DNA of 64,000 nt from the NCBI GenBank assembly GCA_946811695.1, contig OX328125.1:46722345-46786344 (forward strand), read 5' to 3'. This document shows, in pieces, positions 57,800 through 64,000 of the stretch (positions are counted from its first letter, which is position 1; each line of letters begins with the position of its first letter). The DNA comes from Gonocerus acuteangulatus (lineage: Eukaryota; Arthropoda; Insecta; Hemiptera; Coreidae). The translations under genes were made by a program, and so were the position numbers. The notes under the pieces are model-generated. The model was not told the origin of the DNA. It did no database searches and saw only the letters and a list, made by a program, of their open reading frames with translations.

Positions 57800-59499
57800 G
57801 TCTGTATGCAATTATCGATAATCTCAAAGAAACAAATATTTACAAAACATTTGTAAGTCGTAGCGTGAAGTAAAATAATAGATACATTTAATAAACAAAA
57901 AATAACGATAAGTTCCATAGCGGATTCAAAAACTAATATAAATTTGTTTTGTTTTTTACATTATTATTATTAATATAAAATATCTTTAATTTTGTTATTT
58001 AATTGTTTTGTAATTAATAAAACTTCTAAAAGGGACATTTCGACGAAATTAAAACTGTGGCTTATGGAGGTCTTCCTCTTTCTCTTTCACCCTATGCTTT
58101 TCTTTCTCTCTCCTCTCTCTCATCCCTCTCTCCCTCTTCCCCTCATACAGCAAGTTGGAAATAGTCTACTTTTCTTCGGCCTTCAAAGGTTTTTCCAAAT
58201 TCGGTCATGTGGTAGTCCTTTAATATTGATACTAATATGTGGAAATAAAAAAAAAAAAAAAAAATCGTTTACCCCATCGTTTGCAAGGTAAGCCTATATG
58301 TCCCATATCTGTCGACCGCACTATAACCCCAGAACGAAATATCAACTAGCATAGAGACTAATCAAATTTCATAATTTCCATTCATCTATTTAACAAAGTG
58401 TAATGAAATTCTTGCTTTGGATTGAATAAAATTTAATAAAACCCTATATTAGTTTTACTAACTTCTTATTTCAAGCTGGAGAAAGATCTAGGTTAGGTCT
58501 ATTTAGAACTTAAGAACGGACTTCTTTTAAGTTGGTTCGCTTTATCTAGTAGATTCAAGGAACCTTTATATAGAAAGAAGATTTCACTGCTAGCCTGTTG
58601 CTCCGGTATTTACCGACAGCCGCCTCTAGCAATTTACTCTTCTTTCTTACATTATTTTCAATTTAAGAACCGCTCTTGAGTAATGGAGAAAAATGTATTT
58701 AGAAGTAACACGCCTTACGTACGCAGTTGTTTTTTTAAGAAAATAAAATCAGATAAAAAGTTTACTCTATTGAAATACCTATATCGCATTAGTATTTTTA
58801 AAGTGACACAACTCGAAATACAACTCAACTGAAAATGTGACACTCTTGATGTAGGGGCCTTAGGATTAAGACTGGACAAGTGTCCTCTGGTGTACAAGTT
58901 CTGAAGCTAGTTACCTACAGTTTTGATGATTGATAAAGAGGTATTTACCATGTCTTTCATAGTCATAAGTATGACAGTGATTTTTGAGTCGGTCACTTTA
59001 GAAATACTAGTGCTATATATTGGAGTAAGATTCTTTAATGAAAATTTGTCGAGATTTTCGTCGAAGGTTCGTTAAGATTTTGAAAATAAGGATTATTTCT
59101 GGGTCCCTACTTATGTTGAATACCAAGGCATTTTTTTTTTGTTTTGTTAATATACCTTTAATTAATTTAGCATGGATAGTCGAACGGATTAGGTAATCGT
59201 GATTCGGTCATGTGATTGAATAGTAAGCTTAACTTTAGTTTTATAGCTAAAGTGAGTTTTTATTTTAGACTTTTTTTACCTTTGATTAAGTTAATACATT
59301 ATGTAAGATATATAAAAAACAAAATCCTTTCATATTCAAAATTCTTGCGCGATTCGGTTGAGTTTTTTGCGAGGCTAAAATGCGACTAGTCATCTCGTCG
59401 TTACGTAAATTACACTTAAAAATTCAACTTATCATCCTTTTTTATAAGGCATGAAAATTTCAAGGCAATTAGCGCCGGACTGTTTATCCTGTAATAATA
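57800..59499. other. Intergenic sequence
   Basis: A C/T-rich stretch with 'ttctctctcctctctct' at 58104 is a simple-sequence patch. No domain-bearing frame or RNA gene was seen. Confidence 0.45.
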
Positions 59500-59504
59500 C
59501 TTAG

Positions 59505-59612
59505 AGCCCGTGGTCTGACCTTGCGGTATCCCATGTAAGTACTGGTCCGGGCGACGTTGCTTAACTTCGGTGATCAACGGGTGCTCAACGTGGCTATGGC
59601 GGTTATCTAAGA
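59505..59612 (-). pseudogene. 5S rRNA-like sequence
   Basis: The minus strand reads 'CCGCCATAGCCACGTTGAGC', then 'GATCACCGAAGTTAAGCAAC' / 'GTCGCCCGGACCAGTACTTA' and 'CATGGGATACCGCAAGG'. These align with 5S rRNA from its 5' third through the A box, intermediate element and C box. About 8 bases are missing between 'GAGCAC' and 'GATCACC' and the 3' end is altered, so it is unlikely to give functional 5S RNA. It may be a dispersed pseudogene or a 5S-derived SINE head. Confidence 0.82.
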
Positions 59613-59904
59613 ATACTACTGATTTGAAAAAGACGATAGCACACCGTGTGTCGAACGTGTTATCCCTGCAGGCAGAGAATAACAAAAACGGTGGTTAATA
59701 GTATAACTAATGATTAAATGAGTATTCGTAATGTGACTAATGATTGATGATTGATCTATTCTTTTCTCCATGACTAATGACTAACGACTAACTGCTTCTA
59801 GCATAAGACTAAGCTTATTTAGATCAATGATTAAAGACTACAAAAGTATTTAGGTTTTGTGATTGATGATTAACTGCATAACAATTTCGGAATAGTTAGT
59901 AAAA

Positions 59905-59990
59905 AAAGTCCGACTCGCAGGAACTGCGTCATCTTAGCGCGTTTCCCGAGTGTCATTAGTAAAGGAATAAAATGTAATTCCATTAAAATC
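59905..59990 (-). mobile_element. Helentron-like 3' terminus (partial)
   Basis: 'gtccgactcgcaggaactgc' / 'gtcatcttagc' is the reverse complement of the terminal block at 28070-28098, with the hairpin CGCAG-GAA-CTGCG. It also parallels 'gtccgtcacgcaggagctgc' of the TA-bearing family. The rest of the element is not recognisable. Confidence 0.4.
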
Positions 59991-60234
59991 TGCCCATTTT
60001 TTAGTCAGTTAGAGAGCGAACAGAAATACTAAATGAGATGAAGATTGTTAGTCGTTGAGGTGACGCGAAGTGAAAGGATGGTTGGGACTCGGCTAGGAGA
60101 ACAAAAAGTCAGATCTTCAAGTCAAACTCTATACTGGACGTTTAGGCTGCACTGCGAAAGCACAGGTAAGAAAGGGGCGGGCATGTCATAAATCAAACAT
60201 CATCGGCCTTTCCAGCAAATGGAAATCTGCGATA

Positions 60235-60340
60235 TCCGACTCCTGGGGTAATCAGCTATATCCTACTCCTGGGGTAATCTGCTATATCCTACTCCTGGGG
60301 TAATCTGCTATATCCTACTCCTGGGGTAATCTCCTATCCA
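60235..60340. repeat. 4 x 26-bp tandem array
   Basis: Units with 'actcctggggtaatctgct' start at about 60241, 60267, 60293 and 60319 with only edge variation ('ccgactcctgg', 'atctcctat'). Confidence 0.92.
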
Positions 60341-60572
60341 AGAGCTTATCGCCATAGATGTGAAACCCTTAAAATAAAATAAATGATTAATCTGCTATCC
60401 TTTTCTTTAAGAAATAGAGAAGAGAGTTCTATTTAATACATATTTTCCAATTACTATTAATAGTTATAATTTTAACTATTGGACTTTTCATACAAAAATT
60501 TATTTAATGACTCAAAAATATATTCCTATTTGAACCACCTCTACTTTCGTTATCTAAGAGTTCTAAAACGTG

Positions 60573-60592
60573 AAATATATATATATATATAC

Positions 60593-60647
<55 letters not shown>
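60573..60647. repeat. (TA)n array
   Basis: Alternating TA with one ACGT interruption near 60592. Confidence 0.95.
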
Positions 60648-60651
<4 letters not shown>

Positions 60652-60821
60652 CTTATCTATCTACGAATGAATTTTTATATGTAGGTATCATATAGTCAAT
60701 GAATACGACAAAAAAATGCAAAACCAAACGTTCTTCTTGACTAAACAAGTAAAACCTTCCGGCATTTTTATTCGGTTTGCTGATGAATTAGATTATTTCC
60801 TTACAAAGCCCTCTGTGTAAG

Positions 60822-60882
60822 AGCTGATCTCCCAGTATCCATTGCGGTCACCCAGCCATACCTCCATCTAAGTACCGACATC
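60822..60882 (-). pseudogene. Possible second 5S rRNA-like 3' segment
   Basis: Plus-strand 'ttgcggtcacccagccatac' / 'ctccatctaagtaccgac' resembles the reverse complement of the 5S C-box region ('gcggtcacccatccaagtac') with a ~9-bp insertion. It lies 1.3 kb from, and on the same strand as, the clearer copy. Weak on its own. Confidence 0.3.
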
Positions 60883-61099
60883 CGATTCCTATCATTCCAC
60901 TCCAAGCATCCCAGCCATCCTAACCTTCTCTCCGAACCATTCACTCCGCTACGATCGATTCCACGTTGCCTTCATTCACATCTACTTATCATTTATCATC
61001 CTTTACATTCAATTGAGAAAACGTTCTTTATTTCTGTAGGAAGAAGTTGATTGAATACACTACCAAATTAATAAAATCGACAATTTATTAAAATTTGCT

Positions 61100-61137
61100 C
61101 TACACGTTTTGCATCCTCGGAAACTTCTTCATGAGTC
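61100..61137 (-). ncRNA. Hammerhead-like motif, degenerate
   Basis: Minus strand: CTC, ATGAAGA (C3 changed), extra A, 'GTTTCC-GA-GGATGC' stem II, AAAAC (G12 changed), GT, GTA, GAG. Stem I CUC/GAG and the AC/GU stem III with 2-nt loop copy the layout at 9.7 kb. Two core changes make activity unlikely. Confidence 0.35.
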
Positions 61138-61404
61138 AAAAATTAGATACAGCTAAATGGAACGGAGGTGAACCTTCCGCTACTATGACCATTTTTAATT
61201 TGAAGAAAAGGTAGCGACAAAAATGTAGAATAAATACATTTTTTGCTCATAGTTTATTTTTCCTTATCTCTCTCGTATTCCATTTACACATTATCGGATA
61301 ATTCATTATTAAAGTCTGGTGATGAAGCAGTGTTTTCAAGAAGATACATCAAACCCAGTAATGATGTCTCAAGACGAATGAGTAATCCAATACTATTAGT
61401 TTTT

Positions 61405-61610
61405 GGTATTTTAGCATAAATATGCTTTAGCGATGACTAACCTAAAAAAAAAAAAGAATGTTACAAAAAAGTGTCACAAAAAGTGGCCGCTGGCGTCGCA
61501 CATACAAGGTGGCCATAGGTTTGTCGGGTGGACCTAAAGCATATTTATGTTCCTGAATTTGAGCAGAAGGCTCTAAACGAAATTAATTTTTTTCCATGAT
61601 ACTAATTAAT
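61405..61610 (-). repeat. Dispersed repeat (copy 2, inverse of 9895-10118)
   Basis: Contains 'taaatatgctttagcgatga', 'aaaaaagtgtcacaaaaagt' / 'ggccgctggcgtcgcacata', 'ttgtcgggtggacctaaagc' and 'gagcagaaggctctaaacga', the reverse-complement order of copy 1. It lacks the 51-bp tandem array. Confidence 0.6.
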
Positions 61611-62281
61611 AATTATGCCATGAAAGAATATATTAAATCTTGTTTTTAATTAAAAAATATCTATTTTCCCTATTGACACTTTTCAAGCCCTTTTTCAATT
61701 TTTAGCTGGTATGGAGAAAGATATTTTAATATTAAAATTAAGTATCCGGAAGATGTATAACAATATACACTTACTCTGATTGTAATACCAGTGTCCATTG
61801 AGAATAAATGGTAACAAGTGGACTTCCTGAAAGGAAGGGGTACAGGGACAGCACAAACCTTCTCGGACGTAAAACAATAATGCTATTTACAGACAATAAA
61901 TCATATTTCTGATCGTAGTGGCCGTAATTGTGTCTCATAACAAAGCAACAATAGACATACTATATATCGCACTAGTATTTCTAAAGTAACACAACTCAAA
62001 ATAAAACTGAGCCTTAAATGTGTCACTCTTTCCTATGCACTACAAGCTCTAAAAAGTTTTTATAGTGCGCGATTTGATAAATTAGAAGAATTCTTTGAAC
62101 CTTTAGCGTTTTTTCTCCTTCTTCTTCAGGGAGAAAATGAATGACATCGACCCGATGGCGCAATGCGGAAGTGCTGACGAGAAATGTCGATGCATCATAA
62201 TTGTAGGTCAAGAAATAAACTTATCGTTACAATTTACACAATAAATATACATAAAAGTTTCTCTACAGTTTCATTTACAAT
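61611..62281. other. Intergenic sequence
   Basis: Bases 61950-62030 ('tatatcgcactagtatttct', 'aagtaacacaactcaaaat') repeat 58782-58832 in the same orientation with few changes, a short dispersed repeat of unknown type. No coding motif. Confidence 0.45.
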
Positions 62282-62422
62282 TGAAACCCATTAACAGCTA
62301 TGTTTTGCTTTAAACCTTACGAATGAAATGGGGCATAGACCATTTGGCTGCTTACAAACAAACCAATGCCCCATTTTATTCGCAAGTTTAAAAGCAAAAC
62401 ATTTCTGTTTAATGGGTTTGGT
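62282..62422. repeat. Hairpin-forming inverted repeat, ~60-bp arms
   Basis: 'aacccattaacag' + 'atgttttgctttaaaccttac' + 'gaatgaaatggggcat' on the left pairs with the right arm 'atgccccattttattcgc' + 'aagtttaaaagcaaaacat' + 'ctgtttaatgggtt'. The loop is short ('agaccatttggctgcttaca' and a few bases). It could be a minimal MITE or a hairpin RNA precursor. Confidence 0.75.
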
Positions 62423-62884
62423 TGTGAATGAAGTTGTGGGTTTACGTTTATGCGGCAAAGTGCTGAAAAGGGAGACTCCAACTTCAGCATATAATAAAAC
62501 AGGAACGCACAGGCTTCTGCTAAAAGGGCCAACTTGGAGAGTATCGAACATAAACTCTTTTAAAAATGTATAATCCTTTTTTCGTTAAGTGGTCTGTAAT
62601 TATTCGGCCTTAGGGAAACTAAGCAGTCGTCAAATATTACAATATTAACGTAACACCTCACAAATTTTCGTGGATAAAAAATATTATCAGGATTTTAGGG
62701 TTTAAAGCCAAAACATACAAAAAATCAACAAAATAAATAAAATATTTCATCCTAAGGTACTGCGTCATTTATGTAATATGCTAATATTTCATAGATATTC
62801 TTAGTATTTTTATGTATAGCCTGGAAAATCATTGTACATCTTTTAATTATTTATATTTCAACGACCATTTATTATTGACTAAGA

Positions 62885-63055
62885 ATTTTAGGACGGGTTA
62901 TATATAGGTTAGCATATGGCTGGTGCCTTTTCTTCTCTTAAATGGAAAGCCACCACCTTACTGGGAATCGAACCCGCACCCTTGGGCACGGAGTAAATAC
63001 GCGTACTTATTTAATTATTTGCGTATTTGCCTGACAGGACTGTAAGCCAGGGTGT
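62885..63055 (-). mobile_element. tRNA-derived SINE with canonical box B
   Basis: The minus strand has 'gtgcgggttcgattcccagt' (perfect box B), followed by the body with 'gccatatgctaacctatata' and 'taacccgtcctaaaattctt'. The second copy is at 8805-8935. The head's 5' half is diverged, so it is not a tRNA gene. Confidence 0.7.
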
Positions 63056-63231
63056 ATCTGCTTTCATTTAGATTTTGAGGCTGGAAGCTAATTTTTGAGG
63101 GCATATCTTTGTAACAACTTAATTAAAAATACTTTAGATATGCTTAAATAAAAAAATTACCGGAAAACATGTCCTGATAACCGTGTATTTATATCCTGAG
63201 CCCATCATAATTTATCGATTTCAAATCTGCT

Positions 63232-63416
63232 TTTTTTTTTCTTTTTTTTTTTTTAAAGCATGTGAGGTTTGAGTCTTGCCTGCAGCGGGTATTTTTCTCA
63301 TTTCAGGGCACGTCGAGAAAATTCCCTGCTGTACTATGGATGTTCAAGGAGGGTGGTAACTAGTAGATACCTGGTGTTAAAGGCTTAGATGTGCGCCACA
63401 AAAAAATAAAATAAAA
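63232..63416 (+). mobile_element. tRNA-derived SINE, 5'-truncated
   Basis: After a T-run, 'tgaggtttgagtcttgcctg' is a decayed box B. The body 'attttctcatttcagg'-like text, 'gtcgagaaaattccctgctg' and 'ggcttagatgtgcgccaca' is the same orientation-reversed body as in 1281-1510 ('gagaaaattcc', 'gcgcc'). It ends in an A-rich tail. Confidence 0.65.
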
Positions 63417-64000
63417 CAAAATAAAAATATTTGTAAGGAATATTTGTGAATTTGTCATTAATAGCTAAATTGCAAAATTATTATGCAAAAACTATCAAAC
63501 CGATGGAAAACAAATTTCTTAGGTCGTTTTAATATAAAATTATAAATTTCCTGCTATTATATGAAAGTCCTGAATGTTAAAATTACGAATCCATGGACAG
63601 CTTATGAAAATTTCTAGCGTGAATAGTTTCGGAGTCAAGAGCGAAAGAAAAACAAAACATTATTTTTTTAGTTTTTTTTTTAATAAAAAAAATTGTTCTG
63701 GGATTTTTTTGATTTTCCCATACATCAATCAGTGTTATTTGAATTGTTCCGAAGGTATTCCCCCCAAAATTAGCATGCTCTCTCTCAACATCCAAGTTCC
63801 AAGGATTCGTTTTAGCCGATGGGCGTATTTTGACAAAGTCGATTGTCTTAGTTCCAGAACTGATTTCATTCTTCATGAATGTTTTTTTTCTATCATCAGA
63901 CCAAGCTACTTGACAGTTTTTGTTTTGTTTTTTTACTCCCCTTCCGGCTGACTTTCCAATGAAAATATTTTGTCTCTATGCGTCTATGTAAATTGCCTGT
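63417..64000. other. AT-rich sequence to the window end
   Basis: Overlapping open frames on both strands at 63574-63951 have no recognised motif. Confidence 0.45.

Noticed and set aside
58064..58150. Possible polypyrimidine/splice region of a host gene
   Set aside because: CT-rich simple sequence with no exon-like frame beside it.
63574..63951. Overlapping 125- and 97-codon frames on opposite strands
   Set aside because: No motif in either, Phe/Tyr-rich or Lys-rich content, both likely chance.

Overview
This window looks like repeat-dense, AT-rich DNA from an animal nuclear genome, most probably an arthropod. The reasons are a CsRn1-like Ty3/gypsy element with a tRNA-Trp-type primer site, Jockey, I-group and CR1-like LINEs, tRNA-derived SINEs, pogo-, Merlin- and PIF/Harbinger-type DNA transposons, a Helitron fragment and many long (TA)n arrays. 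No intact host protein gene, rRNA operon or functional tRNA gene was found. Nearly every recognisable coding segment is a broken mobile-element gene. The species cannot be named from this sequence.

Layout. 0-4.2 kb: nested insertions (a SINE in an I-group LINE in a Helentron-like repeat, next to a Jockey remnant split by another RNase H-bearing LINE). 5.2-10.4 kb: LINE and SINE scraps, a 340-bp (TA)n array, a small inverted-repeat element and a perfect 4 x 51-bp tandem array. 11.5-14.7 kb: a pogo-like transposase scrap, then a Harbinger-like unit (TTA target duplication) holding a 466-bp inverted repeat. 15.6-16.8 kb: a CR1-like LINE 3' half. 17.9-20.3 kb: LINE tails and (TA)n. 20.4-27.2 kb: a degraded CsRn1-like gypsy element on the minus strand, split by a 518-bp Merlin-like element and a 2.0-kb near-perfect palindrome. 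27.2-31.5 kb: a LINE fragment, a pogo end, and a Helentron-like repeat split by a 1.53-kb pogo-like transposon. 36.0 kb: a frameshifted remnant of a conserved protein family. 37.3 kb: a minisatellite with proline-rich coding potential. 39.1-42.4 kb: a SINE and a Jockey ORF2. 42.5-44.4 kb: an inverted repeat enclosing a hairpin with a hammerhead-like motif and the best Helentron-like repeat. 45.2 kb: a Helitron Rep fragment. 47-52.3 kb: small DNA elements and a 4-kb unit with ~355-bp inverted ends around nested palindromes. 52.4-64 kb: tandem repeats, SINEs, a LINE tail, a long-TIR element and 5S-rRNA-like segments.

How the parts relate. The genes belong to selfish elements and do not form a host pathway. 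Three patterns deserve attention. First, a repeat family with a (TA)n tract, 2-5 tandem units of ~145 bp and a terminal GC-rich hairpin resembles the Helentron-associated (DINE-1/pearl-like) architecture. Second, several hammerhead-ribozyme-like cores occur, four of them with an arm-to-arm stem I match and two of those in the loops of long inverted repeats. Third, target-site duplications let the order of insertions be read directly.

Limits. Alignments were done by eye. Element classes rest on motifs and termini, not on database searches. Boundaries without a stated duplication are approximate.
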